From Sitta carolinensis (Eukaryota; Chordata; Aves; Passeriformes; Sittidae), in assembly GCA_032173965.1 (NCBI GenBank), contig JAVUNC010000006.1:37295870-37359869 (forward strand): a DNA stretch of 64,000 bases, given 5' to 3'. The notes under the pieces are model-generated. The model was not told where the DNA came from, made no database searches, and saw only the letters and a program-made list of their open reading frames with translations. Made by a program: the position numbers and the translations under genes. Shown in pieces: positions 12,101 through 26,000 of the stretch (positions are counted from its first letter, which is position 1; each line of letters begins with the position of its first letter).

Positions 12101-15100
12101 TGAAAAAATCCTACCAAGTTATGAATTTTATGTTTATCCCCATTAACATTTATTTAGCAATAAGAAGGAAAACTTGAAAACCTTGTTTCCTGAATTAAAT
12201 TTCAATGTTTTTTTGTCTTCTGTCAAGGCTCACACTCTTTGGCCATCTAAAAAATATCCTTCAAGTATAAGATCAGTTAACTGAGCAAAATCAATGGGCT
12301 ATATTCTATTGACCAAAGAAATTATTAAGACATCAATTTAATTAAAATTAAACGTAATTTTAATTTAAGTTTTTGTAATCTTACAGCTCAATAACTAAAC
12401 CATAACCGTATTGTTATAGATAAAACATCTATAAACACATTATCAGTTCCCCAGTCTTGCTCTATCTTTTCTGCCAAATTGGAAATCTCCTGAAAACAAA
12501 GATGATGTTTTCAGTGATTTAAACTTTCCTTCATATCCTGGCACGCCTGGATTTAGATACATCTGTTTCAGGCAAAATGCAAATATGCAGGAGAAAGTGG
12601 AAATGAAAAGTAAAGTAGAAAAAAAAATTATAAAATCAATGTTTCTAAGAATTAAATGGCATCAGATAAAGTTTAGTTCTCAACCAAAAGAACCAAAATA
12701 CTGATAAAACAAAGAAACACACAAAAAAACCCCAAAATCACATAATTATCTCAGCGAATATAAGATGGATGCCAGTGTTTCTCTGAGCTGAAACCCTCAG
12801 ATCGGCCTAGGCAGCACATGTGCTTCTCAAGAGCACTTCTCAGAGAGCTTCCTGGGTCACTGAGCAGACTGGAAATATGAAAAATGAAGTGGCCCTCAAA
12901 TGCTGCTTCTTCTCCTTTTCATTTAAAGCCCCCAAGTGGCATTTACACAAAACACATGGTCCCTACAGTTGAATGAGCTCTTCAGCTAAATCAACAGCAT
13001 TAATCAGCAAATAAAAAAGTTGTGGGTGAGTCTGATCTTGATTAAGTTCTGCTTAGACCACTATCTCCAATTGGCTATGGCAGAATTAAATTTAGTCGAC
13101 ACAGGTTTTTAATCATGATATGTTGTATTTCTTAATATAACCACCTTGAAGGCTTTACCTTTAGTTTTTATCTCACCTCTTCAGCCACCTACCCACATCC
13201 TCACTTTCTCCTCTCCTGCAATAACCATTAGGAACTTTGTTATAAATCTAAAGTAGCATGGTGCATAAAAAAATTACCTAAAGAGGACATCTTAAAAGCT
13301 TTTTCCTAAGAAAAGAAGTAACAAAAATTCCCTCATATATTAAGATCTTTTCTGAATTTACAAATTTTTCCATTTACAAATAATTAATCTGAAAATATTA
13401 GTCACCTAAAGTATTTTCCTTTTTGCTTTAGTCTTTAGTCTTTTCTGATTTCTTATATTCTAATCATGTTTCACCATTTTTTCTTTCTTTTTATACCTCT
13501 TAGGGCAACATCATTTTAATAGTGTTAAGAATGCTCGGTAAATGAGAACAGAAATAGTTTATTACTTCTGGGATGGATCATTATAGACTAACTGAATTCT
13601 TCAGCAAGGGTGTGTAATTTCTGTACCATTTCACCTTTCGGGCCTGGTGTTTAAAATAACATTTTAATGATAAATCCACAAGACAAACATGGAAGAAGAG
13701 TTTGAAGAGTTTGGTAAAGGCCAGCAATTTTTTTTCATATCCATGGAAAATGTGAATGTTTATATGCTTGTGCAGGACTTTCTTAATTGTTTTTTAGCTA
13801 TTCAAACCATGACTTTTTGTTTCTGCTCCTCAGCCAAGCAAAGGTGAAAGAACAGAGGTGATCAGGTGGAGTCCATTTACCTCTCCTGCACTAGACCACA
13901 CCCCATTCAGTTTGTGTCCGGGAAGACAAGGGTGCCCATAACCCAGCGTAGCAAAAACCAGTATATGCATACATTATTGTGCTTCAGAGGGAGTAATTTA
14001 ACACCTTTAATGTCTGCTCTGCTCCACTTTTTTCACCTGAGATGTGGGAAGTGTAGGTGTCTAGCATTACTTTCTTAATATTTTTATCCTAAAAACACCT
14101 TATTCACACACCTTATTCCACTGTAGAGTGGAGGAAAGAGCCTGCCAAGTGCAATTTCCTCAGAGAAATTCCTATTGGACTCAACTGCCACCCACTGTCT
14201 TCTTCCTGAACTGGATTTTGCTTTTTCTCTGTCATCAACTCAAACCAATTCATTTGAACTATACAGTGACATGAGCTAGGAGATGGAAAGTCATTCTTGA
14301 AAGTCATTCTTCATAGCTTCTCACTAACCCATCTGAGGAAATGCCATCACAGTCTTTTTGCACAAGTGCACTATTTCAAGGCAATCAGGGGAGAGGGAAA
14401 GAAAAAGTGGAACAGTTTGAAGTGTCATCTACATACACATAAAAGGAAGGGTAATGAAGAAGATTTGAACTTTTCTCAGATCCTACTAACTAATTCATCT
14501 TTCTTGAAGTAGTTCATGCACCTTATGGTTTTGTTTATTGCAGCATATTACAAGCATCTCCCCAGGAACCCTCTGGTTCTCTTCCTGGAAACAGGGATTG
14601 GCACAAAATGAAGTTTCAAAGTGCCTCAGAAGCATAAGATATAAGCACTAAGAAAGACCTTTGGGACCAAAGCATGTACAGGCTGATTAAAGTTGCATTA
14701 CCCACGCCCTGAGGAGCTGAGATAGACTTGTAAACCAGGCTAAGTGTTGTCAGCCTCAAGATGAGACTGGGTACAAGTGCTGTCACTTCATCCCTGGGCC
14801 TGTTTTACAAACCAGTTCCTATTTCCTGACAAAGAAAAGGCAATGTTTTGTCCTTCATGTGTTCAACTGACTACAAAGCTACTCATAAAAAGAACCCTAG
14901 AGAACTTCAATAAAAATTGAACATAAACTCCACTCCTCTTCTGCCCTGTTGAACTTCCCTCCTCTTCTCTTCTGTATTGCTCCTTTTAAAACAGAAATAG
15001 ATTATTTTAACCAGATTTATGTTCTTTGTAAAAAACTGTTGAGGTCAAGCTGGTTGTCATCAAGCTGGAGGATGAACACAACCCACCGGGGTTGTTTTTG

Positions 15101-18100
15101 TTTTGAAAGCAGAAAGCCCCTCACTGCCTGATGCAGTTACCTGGTTAGGTTTGCTTTGTTTTCTGATGCTGTCATACAAAAAAGAAATATCTCTGGAAAA
15201 GAGTGTATACATATCTCCTCTGGTCACTGGCAGTATAAGATGAATAGAACTTGATCTCAATCCAGCATCAGGCTCTATCTTCCTCACACACACAATGTAT
15301 CATGATGGCACTCCTCACTGAAGGCAAAAATTAACTCAGCTCAACTCAGCCAGCACAACATGTGTGCACAGGAGCTTTAGAAAGTGTCAGGCAGGGTATT
15401 CTTACAACACACCTTTTGTCTTAGGCAAAAACACACACTCTTTAACTACATATGAGTAAGTTCAGCCTCTGGAATTGTTGGATGCTGACTGCTCCTCTGA
15501 GGAAAGTATTTTGCTCTGTCAGGGGGTACATCACATATTTATTACATTAGTCAAGAAAGTGAGACTTGAACAGTGGTAAGTGGGTGCAATTGAGCCTAAG
15601 TGAGTGTGAAGAAGTCTAAAGCTGGCTCATTTTACTTGGCAGAGGTGCAGGTTAATATAGAAGACTTCTTTAATTTACACCTTCACACTTCCTCACATCC
15701 TCTTGTGTGTTGCAAAAGAGCAATTTCTTCAACTCTTTTAACCCACACGCTGCCTGTGATTGTGTAATTCACAATCTTTTAAGCACCACATCTGGGTCCT
15801 GTAGGCTGCAGTCTCAAGCCAGAGCAAGGCCAGACCGCTGTTCCCAACTCACCCTTAACAGCTCCTGCTCAACGAGCTCTATCTGCCCATTAATAGGGGA
15901 TTATTAAGGACACAAGACATAATATTTGTATTTGTTTTTCTTAAACATTTCTTGTAAACCACAGTTCTGGTAGTTGACTTGGAGCACAAGTTTATAAACT
16001 GGAGTTAGAAAAGCAGCCCCCTGTGACTCTGCCACAGATATTTGAAGGTGAGTGTTAAGATACTGATGAAATCATGACAATTTACTCTGATGTCTGGTGA
16101 AAGTCCAAGTTAACAAATTTCATCCTAGACACACTGATTGGTATTTTTAATTATTTTCATACTAGCTGAAGCAAACTCCCACCCCAACAACGACAGATCA
16201 GTTTGTTTGACTTATCATATTTTCATGACATGAATGTCCACTTATTAATAAAAAACCTCATTAAGGAAAGTTTCTGATACTGTTGATAGAGGGTCCTAGA
16301 CCTTAGGTTCAGTGATGAGAGGTTCTTTAGGGTGGTTATTTTTTATTTATCTTTTTACTTTTGAGGTTTGATGGTTTTGGGTACATATTCCCACAAAGTG
16401 GGAAAAATGGCAGGCACAGAAAAACTCTGTTTCACTTCACTGGGTACTTTACATTTCTTCCAAGTGTTTTTCCTTCCTGAATGATATTCTAATGCCACAG
16501 GGCAGTAGATGCATTTTGGAACACATTAGTTACAGACACAGCACTGTTGTAGGGTAAGAAGGGGTAGAGTAGGAGGTATTAAACTGGAAATATCCTAAGA
16601 ACAATTATTTAATTTTGGAAGGTGGTTGCTTTTTCCTGATACTAAATAGGAAAAATTACAGTTCACATCAACTTTTAAAAATGTGTTCACTCTTACTGGG
16701 ATAATGACATTTTGAACTTACGTCACTGCTCATACCAGAATCTCAAGGCCCTCAATAAATGCAAAATGAACTCTCCTAAAGCATCTTTTTGATGTGATTC
16801 TGCTCTATTTTTCTTTGTAAAAAAATTGAAGCACTAGATGATCACAGAGTTCACCCAGTCACAAATGGAGCAAGTCCTGGATCTCAGAATAAGAGCCAGA
16901 GGTCTGTTTTGCTAGTGTCTTTCCATAATGTAATTATTATATTTTTTTAATTTAAAAAAACTGCAGAAAAGGAAAATGTATATAGCATAATCAAAATCAG
17001 AATTATATGCATATATTATCTATAATTTATATTATAATATACATTTTAGAAAATTCAGTAATAAAGGGCTGAAGATGAATAGTATACTTTTCCCCTTGCT
17101 CTGCAGAGTTTTCTCCATTTGTAGTTATTCTATAATTCTGACAGCAAGTTCTTTAGAAAGTGATCATTCTAAATACAATGTACAACATTCACTTGGTGTG
17201 CCTTTCTCTGTCCATCAAATATGTATTTTCTGATTCACTTCCTGACTCACTGCAGTTTTACTCCACTATCACTCAGTTGAAATCAGTTTTGTCTGTCTGG
17301 CAAAAAGCTGCAGTTACTTGCCCAAAATAGAGTCTGAGGAGAGATGGTGTGTATGCACGTGTATGCTCTTGTGTGTGCAGGAAAAGAGGAGAAAGAGAAC
17401 AGAAAGGTCCTTGTATCAGATTCAAGAATTTTCATTAAGTTGTTAACATGGAAGCATTTGTAGATGAGAACTTGGCTTTTTGAGAAGCTGGTTTCAAATT
17501 CAGGTCAGGTTAAGGCCAAAACTGGCTTGATGGACTCCTTGAAAAGGTGATTTTTTTGCATTATATAAGCACAGAATCCATGATTCCTGGTAACTCATAG
17601 CAAGCAACCCCTATCTTCTAGAGTCTGCTCCCAAGAGTAGGACACAGGAAAAAAACACAAGGAATCTCCAATGAGGTTTATACCCTTATGGTTTGACAAA
17701 TAATTGAAGAAGAATGGAAATAGTAAAAAAGGAAATGATACGCCACAGTGAAGACTGGGAACCACAATTAGAAGAAATTCTGCTTTTTCTAAAGGTTACC
17801 CAGGCTATGTGTTTCAAAACATAAATCACCTGAAATCTAATCCGCTGATCTGAGTCCAGGACTCCCCTAGATCTTTGCCCAGTTCCTAGTCTAAATGTAT
17901 TCCTAGGAACTCCATGGTCACCTTCAAAAAAGAGCACACTATGCGCTCTACCTGAGTCCAGAATGATAATAAATTAATCTGGTAAGAAACTACACAATCC
18001 TGCTGTCTTCATCTTCCCAGGTACTCCTTTGAAAGGTCAGAAGCCACAGAAGTCCAACCTCTTGCTTGCCAAAGGTTCATATTGGAAGGAATAACCTTCA

Positions 18101-20737
18101 GCTTTGAACTGGGTCCTGCTGTTGCACAACACACAAGTTAAAGGAGGATGAAGGCTGCTGGAAAGGCCTTTTCTCACTGGTCTTTTCACTGCTGAGTCTC
18201 AGTGCTCCTCTTAAACTAAAGACGTTAGCCTGGTCATTTGCTGTGGCATTAGAACAGGAGGATCCAAACTCATCTCAGCACAGACATAAAATCTGAATTT
18301 ATCTGCATTAGAATTTGCCTGTGACCACATTTCATGTCCCCACAAAACAAAAATCTGAAATCAGAAAGTTCTGAACATTGTTTTCTAGTTCCCTCCAAGG
18401 TTGTCCTAGTTGGAATGTATTCACTGACAAACTGATTGAGGTCTGCAAAGTGAGGGAGAGGTCCAAGGAATCTACTATGGGACTGACTTGATATATTTTC
18501 AGATATATAGAGCTTTGGTGAATAGAATCTGCCTCTCTTTCTTTGCAGAAAATTAATTTTACTTGTTGAAATAGATTTCAAGACAGTTTTGTAGTTGTTC
18601 ATTACAGATATGGATAAAATGGGAACCTGGTTCTCCTTTATACGGCTTGATTTTAATATAGCTTGAAGAAATAAAATAATCTACAACAGTGGGAATTAGC
18701 CTGAACCATCCACAGAAAAATATCCCTAAACCAGCTCCACCAAAATTTAATCCTATGAGCTTTTTAACCTGGAGTTAAAGTTCATGCTTGCAATACACAT
18801 TTCATAGGAAGGCTGCAAACCGAGCTACTTGAGTCCCATGCACTGGTACTTTTCCATGCTCACATCAGAAGGAAATAAGTCTTGCAAAAAACAGGAAGGG
18901 AAAATATCCCTAAGAGAGTCTTGAAATGCTCGTCCAGATACACGTATATGCAGATGTGAGAAGTATGCAAATGTAAAAGCATGTTTTCCATCACAGATGT
19001 GAGGTTCTGAGAATAAACTGCAGTGTGAAGCCTTGCTCTAATGAGAGCTAATGCCCTTAGTGCTGAAGCACAAAATAGAGGCCTTTGTGTAAGTGGGAAA
19101 AAATCAGATCATATCTTATCATCCAAAATATTTCAAAATTGAACATAATGCTGGCACAGCCAAGTATTAAGGAAATGTGAAAAGCCTTGCAAATATTCTC
19201 ACAGATTAACATCGTGATGATAGTAAAAGTGAAACACAAGATTGGTTTGCAGTGAGGTAAAGTTATACCAGCTGTCATAGAAGGCATAATAAAATTAACT
19301 GCTAGTATTGGTGGAAATGTTATGAAGCTTTTGATTCAGGAAGAATTCTTGCATTAATTCTTGCTCATTCACCGTTTCACATTAGAAGAACATGGCACAT
19401 TTGTCTGTTTCACATTATCCAAGGTACTGCAGATCAAACCACACTCAATGCCGCTGAAAATCATTAAACATGGATGGAAATTGGTGGCGATAGTGACAAG
19501 AATTTCAATGGTTTTGGTTTTAAGTAGACATTAAAATTTTAATCTAATATTTAGCATTTTCAGTCAACTCCATAATATTCATAACAATTATTTGTCATCA
19601 TTCTCTTTCCTATTTTAAAAATACAACAAAAGAACAGGTATATCACATGATCTACTACTTAGGGAGAACGGTGACTAATTAAAATGAATAATTCAAAGGC
19701 AATGAATATCAAAACATTTTTAAAGTTCTCACAAGCATTGTTAAATTAAAAACAAGCAAAAAACCCACAGACAGCAACCATTGTAATGACATCTTCAGTG
19801 GTTTTTTTGGTACTAAATAGCCATTCAAATTTTGAGGGTCTCTATGAATGTCTGCATACTTTTAGAAAATTGAACAATCTCTAGCTGCTCTAACAGCACT
19901 TAGTGCAGTGGATCCTGGAAGGATTCCTTGTATGTGAAAGCTGGAAGAGCATTTTCTTTGAGATTTCCTGTACACAGCTCTTTGAACAATCTAAATGTGG
20001 TAATATTGCAATAATGCTGTGAAGGCTTGAGTTAGGGAAGAATTCTGAAGTGGGTAAGGGGACAAAGGCAGAGTCTCTCCAAGTGGATAGCTGGCTTATT
20101 TTCTTTTAAAATGGACACTTGTGCTGCTAATGAGGTTTGTAGCTGTTTTCTTAAAGATAATCTCAAAAAGGTGCCTCTTAATATCTCCAATCTAAATATA
20201 GAAAACTGATAGCATATCATAAATCAAAGCTCAAAATTGCACAGAACGAGTAATACTTTAAAATCAACTATGTTTACCTCAGATTTGTGCATGTACACTC
20301 CAGTATCTAAGTATTTCTGCATATTCTGTGGGCTCACAATTCAGAAGCAGAAGGAATTTGATGCCTATGTCAGTGTTAATTATGAGGTTATTAATCACAC
20401 AGTTCAGTGTCAAGCATTTCAAGACTAAGAACAAAGCAGGAGCAGAAGAACAATTTCTTTTATGGTTTTATAGTAAGAGGGCAATTCACAATGATAGAAG
20501 ATGTCTAAGGACTTACTCTACATTCTGCATTTTGGCCAGGTTCAGTAAAAACAAACTAAGTAAGAAGTAATCCCAGAACCAGAGAAAAAATGTTTAGTGC
20601 ACACTATTCTCAGTCTTGCCTGTACAACCATGTCTATATGAAATACTAGGTAGCTTTAAAGTTTCCCCACCCTATTAAATTAACTATACAAGTCTATAAG
20701 AAATTAAATGTAATTTGTAGTACAAAGTGCTGCTTAC
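9168..20737. other. Long AT-rich non-coding stretch
   Basis: About 11.6 kb with no supported gene. It contains T12 at 12035-12046, an AT-rich inverted repeat at 12340-12365, AT-only patches near 11.51-11.56 and 17.01-17.05 kb, and short frames with no recognised motif. A minus-strand frame at 17686-17937 reads plausibly but has weak, phase-discordant splice sites (see rejected items). No CR1 or other transposon remnant was recognised. Confidence 0.55.
12340..12365. repeat. AT-rich perfect inverted repeat
   Basis: Two 11-base arms of A/T-only sequence (12340-12350 and 12355-12365) flank a 4-base AACG loop. Such short A/T palindromes arise readily by chance in this composition. Confidence 0.5.
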
Positions 20738-21130
20738 TAGCCTATAAGGGTTATTTGTGTCTATTGGCACAACTGTGATAGCCATTTCCAGGGTAAGCTT
20801 GCCTCTTTCCTTATCCTCCCCATAATTAATACAGAAGTTGATTGTATCTGGTTTGCAATTCACAGGAGGAAGAGTAATGGCAATGTAGCTGCCCTCCACT
20901 ATTATCCAGCATGGCTGCACTTCATTCAAAAATGCCAATGATATGCTCGTCTGCATGACACAAATCTTCTGCAAGTGTTTAGATAACCAGCTGGTATTTC
21001 TAAACTGTAGTCTTGATGACGTGATTTCTAGATTACAGGAATGCATCTTTAGGGGCTGCCAACACAAACAGTTAACAGTTTGTCCCTGCATTGTGGGTTT
21101 TTTTTGATATAACTCCATCATATCTGTCTC
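20738..21130 (-). CDS. Candidate internal exon, 131 codons, unidentified protein
   Basis: This lies in the longest open frame of the window (20684-21187, 167 codons). Reading 5'->3' on the minus strand, a strong acceptor-like site (pyrimidine-rich tract ending in CCACAG) sits immediately before 21130. A GTAAGC donor-like site follows 20738. The enclosed 393 nt is open throughout and phase 0 at both ends. The product begins ETDMMEL and ends NNPYRL. It has seven cysteines (motifs NCLCW, HSCN, KICV, QPCW, VNCK, NFCI), one N-glycosylation sequon (NTS) and alternating hydrophobic residues suggestive of a beta-rich extracellular domain. I do not recognise the family. A frame this long is uncommon but not impossible by chance in 64 kb, and the exonic base before the donor is A rather than the preferred G. 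Confidence 0.3.
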
Positions 21131-22180
21131 CTGTGGCATGAAAAGAGAAGGCAACAATGTGATTACTACAAGTGTATCCCTCTTCATTTAATAATCTGGC
21201 AAAGACATCAGGGCTTTTGATGTGATGACCACAGGAAGTGCCTCTATAGCAGAAAGAAAAAGAAAAAGGTTTCTCTATTCTTGATATCATATAAGACAAA
21301 ACCAGTAAGTTTAGGGGATTGTGCAGGATGCTTTGGTGTCTACTGGACACTCAGTAAAAAAAAAAAGAAAAGTTATGAGCTGTGGAAGATTTGGGTTAAG
21401 AGCCCTGACTAAAACATACAGGAAATATGTGTCACAGGCAAAAACCTGTGCTTATAGTTTAACAGCAGCTTTCCAATGCAGAAACTATGGAAGTCAACTA
21501 TTGCAGCTTGCAATCCCCTCCCCCCATTTCTATGTGCTTTTTATAACTTTGCATGTTTTTCTATATTTTACTTTTAGCCTGCCTCCACCCACTTTTGAAG
21601 GCTACAGAAATAAGATATGAAGACAGTTAGTTTATGTGTTTGGTAGTTTAGGAATAGCCTACAAGGCTTTCCATTACATTTCAGTGAGCAAAACAAGGTC
21701 GTATCCAGAAAATATGAAGAGATGAACATCGCCAGGGACCAAGGAGGAAAAAATTGTTGATTCTGTACTTGATCCTCATCAGCTGCAGTGAAATGAGCAC
21801 CTAAAGCCTTAACAAAGAAGGCACAGAAGTAAATCTTGGTATTGTGGCAAAGCAGATATCTTCTTTTTAAGTGCTGTGATTGCCTAGCAGTGAGGTCAGG
21901 AGAAACGTAGGACTGAAAAAATTGAAAAATCTCTTTCTAAAGTCAGCAAATACTGCTCTGCTTTGTGTCTGCAGCTTTAGGTGAAAGATTATGTTAGGCT
22001 GGGATTACAATATGGAAGGAAAAGAACAGGTCTTCTCTCCAAAGCAGATGGCACCTAGAGAAAGCTCAGTAAAAATTTCAGGTGTTCCTAAGGAAAGGAC
22101 CTAAATTTCTATATAAACGTTGGCTGTAAATGGGTATAAAAACAGTAATAAGGTTATTACCATGAACTGTGGAAATTAGC
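21131..22180. other. Non-coding stretch
   Basis: No gene or transposon recognised. The minus frame 21072-21350 is the out-of-phase neighbour of the candidate exon. The plus frame 21321-21620 has no motif. An A-run lies near 21356-21366. Confidence 0.5.
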
Positions 22181-22263
22181 CTTTTCTTGTTTGTTTGAGA
22201 TTTTTGTGTGTTTTGGTTTGTTGGTTGTTTGGGTGGGTTTTGCTTGATTTTGGTTTTGGTCTT
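22181..22263 (+). repeat. TG-rich low-complexity tract
   Basis: Imperfect TTTG/TTGG/GGGT words over about 80 bp. The complementary frame gives a Lys/Asn/Pro/Gln-rich string, which is a by-product. Confidence 0.7.
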
Positions 22264-22620
22264 CTGCATTTCTCTTGTCTTTCAGAATGATTCGTTGCCT
22301 TGCAACATTAGTAGTTTTGAAATTAGTGCTTCCACACTAGTGTCTCACTCACAGAATTTGAGGAAAAATTTCAGCTGAAGTTTACGCTTCTCTATAAATT
22401 TCATTTACAATTACAATTTCAATTAAAATAGATTACTGCAACTTGCAAGTAAAAAACCCTTCTCTTCAACAAATGCATAACTGAGGCAGAAGAGTTGCTT
22501 CTATATTGTGCCTCTTCTTCAGTAAAATATTATGTGTGTCTCTGAAAACAAAGCTTGTGTTATTGTAGATTGAGGCAGCAAATATAAAATAGCAGGCTGG
22601 TTCTATCATTGTTCAGTATT

Positions 22621-22676
22621 GTACTGTTATTTCTCAATAGTACTGCTATTTCTCACTGTACTTTTATTTCTCAGTA
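22621..22676 (+). repeat. Three-copy 18-19 bp minisatellite
   Basis: Three head-to-tail units (22621-22639, 22640-22657, 22658-22676) each begin GTACT and continue with TATTTCTCA. They differ at a few positions. This is a small degenerate tandem array in otherwise unique sequence. Confidence 0.75.
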
Positions 22677-22947
22677 TTTCTCCAAATTCTGCCTTCACCT
22701 CAGCCCCAGGGCTGATAACTGTGGGCTGCATTTCCTTCTCTGAACTCAAAAAAACCCCTACTTTCTATGCTTACTGATCAGAAATTTCATTTTCTTTCAG
22801 GATGCTCATGTGAGAGCAGATTAGTCACCTACCAGATCAAAAGAGCTGGTGCTCAGATCATTCCTCATTTTGTTCAGCTAGAGCCTCCACGCTCAGCCCT
22901 CCAGTGTGAATAATATGTGAAAATGCATAAAAAGGCAGAAACTAGTC

Positions 22948-23004
22948 CTTATAGCTGGCCTTCAGGACATATCCAGCTTATAGCTGGCCTTCAGGACATA
23001 TCCA
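22948..23004 (+). repeat. Perfect 29-bp tandem duplication
   Basis: A unit beginning TTATAGCTGG at 22949 is repeated at 22978 with no mismatch over the shared 27 bases, and both copies are preceded by C. Exact identity suggests a recent event or a length-polymorphic site. An assembly artefact is also possible. Confidence 0.85.
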
Positions 23005-26000
23005 TAAACTTGACCAGACAAGTCAAGTTTACTGTACACTCACCAGTACATATCAAGAAATGGGTTCTAGAGCTCCTGAAAAAGTAACAATGGTGGGCTA
23101 AGAGGAAGGGAGGACTGGGCCAAGTTCTGAAGAGATTAATCACTCCTTATTCAGTCCACATTATGGCTTCTTTTCCACTGAAGTCAGAGAAGGTTTTCCT
23201 GTGAAGGCCTTAACTGAATAAACAAGACCTGGAGTGTTCAGCCAGAAGGTTTCTTGTCTACCACCTCATCACTATTCTTACTATCTGCCTTCTTCAGGAT
23301 CACTGGACTGACAGAAGAGGTCAAATGGCTCACCTAGCCAGCCTAGGAAAGTTATCCTAGCAGTAATGGTGTTTCTGTTTCATTGTCAGGCTGTAAGGGC
23401 TTTGAATACCAAGTTGTTGCAGAAAGGAGGCTGTTTTCCTAATAAACATGAGACAAAATAGGGAAAGGGCAAGCAACAGACCCAGAACACCCTGGGATGC
23501 TCTCAGATGTTAAAATCACTTGAGAGAAGTGTGGCCAGCACTGCTGAAAGGACTGGCCTTCCATTTTCCCAAGCTGTCCTGTTTTCAGTTGGGCATGCAG
23601 TCATAACTGTTCCTGAGAGAATGAATGTGAGCCAAGTTAGGACTTTGCTATGGTGACAAAGAAATAGCAAGGAAATAAGAGACTTGGATAGCAAGTTAAC
23701 ATAAACAGAATACAAAATGAAAGAGGGCTTCAGAGACTCCGTGGATGACTAGGGGAGGTTTAGAGTCTCCCAGCATTTGTTATACTGTCACATTCGAAGG
23801 ATTTCTAAGTATCAATGGATTCCAGAGGTAGCCCAGCCAGCCAATTAAACTTATGATTCATTGCCATAGAGCTTATCATCATGAGTCTGTAGTATCATTC
23901 AGTGAATGCCTCCAAACTAAGAGGATACACTGATTAGCCATAATTAGCACTGCACCATAAATTCATGTAGGGCTTTAAAAACATTAAGAAACAGTATGTC
24001 TCCTCCCCAGAGAGCAACAGCTTATAACTAAGCCATTTTCTCAGACACAGCACAAGCATGCTTAATTTTGCTATTAGCCAACAAGGACATGATAATTATT
24101 TTTCTCTAGCTGTGACCTATGTCCTTGTGAGAAAATGCAGATTTAGGACAGAGCTAGAAGGAAGATGCCAGATTGGAAGCTGTAGGTTGCATTGCAGTTG
24201 CCAAAGGGAGAGCATGCCTCAGGGTCACCTACAGAGGAAACTCTTACCTGTAGTACGTTATTTGCCATGAAACATCCCAATGATTTCTGTTCAAAGACAG
24301 AAAATGTTGGCAAACATTATGTTTGAGGTTCATATTATAAGACAAATAGTTAATTGTGGTATACTACAGGTAAGCAAAGAAAGCAAAAATATTTGGTCTT
24401 TTATCAACCCCTTGCTCTTATGAATATTTCTTTCTCACTCTATACTACCATACCACAGCTGTACTAATTTAAGATGATGGTTTGGCTCTCCGTGTATTTT
24501 CCAGTCCCATATGACTTCCTGGTGAAGTTGCTCTTATCCCAACCACTTTTCTTGCAACAGCTGATCCCACTACTCCTTAATTTATACACTGTTTGGCTGA
24601 ATTTCAGTTCTACCTCAAATTTGATCTTATTTGTTACAAGGCAAGTAAGTCAACATAAATTTTTCCACAGAAAATATAGAACTAATCCTTGTGTAATTTT
24701 GGACCTGCAGAATTCCGAGAGGAAAGTTGGGAAGAACTGGGTATAGGAGACATTCTTCACTTGCAAAGATATTTCTGTGGTCCTCATTCCCTTCTTTTCT
24801 TCAAAGGTTATTTTCTTTTAGCACAGCAAGTAGGCTCTAGCAGTTTAGAGTTTGAAGTTCAGGACGAGTTCTCTTATGAGGTACATTGAACCTCCTGGGT
24901 CCATGAGGTAGTTTGGTGAAAGCGAGCTACAAAGCTACCGACAGTTTATTTCCTCTCTGTCTTGCTTCTCTTTGAAATAGCATTTAAAAGGAGATCCCAC
25001 ACATAGCTACTACCATGACTTAAGAGCTGAAGAAGAGGTGCCTTTTGTCTGCAACAAAGGAGAAGCATTCAACACCAGAAAGCTTGTGCAAGCTGGAATT
25101 TGGCTGGAACAAATTGCATCTCTGTCAACATAACTAGAGGCTCAGCAGTTTTCTGATTATTAATGTGCCTCAGAAATCTGCTGGGGCTGATTACACATAA
25201 CCAATGAAACACCAATGGCCTACTCAGCTTTCAGTTTCTTGGGAGACCAGACATGCTTTACCTCTGGAGCCGTCCAGCCTTCAGCATTTACTGCAAGCAA
25301 AATAAATGTACTGTGCATGCAACCATAACCACATGGCAAGATTATGCCTCTGCAAATCATCCCATCAGATACTCACATATCACCAGCCCTCATGTTTGCT
25401 GAAGGCAGAAAAGCTACATTTTTGCAAGCATTTGTTGAATGCTGAGATTACTGGGGTGTGAGAATTTTTCCTGCCAGGAGTTTTTCATTAAATCATGTTG
25501 ACAATTGTTTTTTATTATTTCTTGATGAAAAAAAATAAGAAGCTTACTAGCCTCTCCAGCTGGTTATGGGTGCCTGCCTCGTGCTCTTTCCTTCAGAAAT
25601 TAAAAGTCGAGGCACTAGGCTTTTCTCCTCTAAGCACAGAAAAAAAATTCCAGAGCAGATTTTAGAGACCTCTCAGAGTTTTCTTTTTGCTAATTTATTC
25701 TAACTTTATTTGACAACAAGGTTCCATTGGTAGGAGACCAGCCCATAGTTTTCCCCTTACTCTAGTTTTAGAGCTTGCTTAATCCCACAGATTCTGTTCA
25801 CTACAAAGCCACTTAATTTCTGAGCACTCATTTTATTCAGCTGCATAATACTGAATCCTCAGGAGTATTTAGCCCTTTGGGGTAAGAAGTTTTTCTATGT
25901 GAAGACTATATACTTTCTCTAAATCAGAAGGGTGTTTAGCAGAGTGGTCAGTAACCTCGGACATCTCTACTGTATTATCTGCTAACCTCTTGGGGAACAA

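Noticed and set aside
17686..17937. Minus frame with a plausible-looking GVPRNTFRLGTG stretch
   Set aside because: The only acceptor-like site (TTTTTTGAAG) is phase 1, there is no convincing matching donor, and the phase disagrees with the other minus-strand candidates.
24058..24270. Cysteine-rich 70-codon frame resembling a defensin or small secreted peptide
   Set aside because: No signal peptide, the cysteine spacing does not match beta-defensin or ovodefensin families, and no splice sites frame it.
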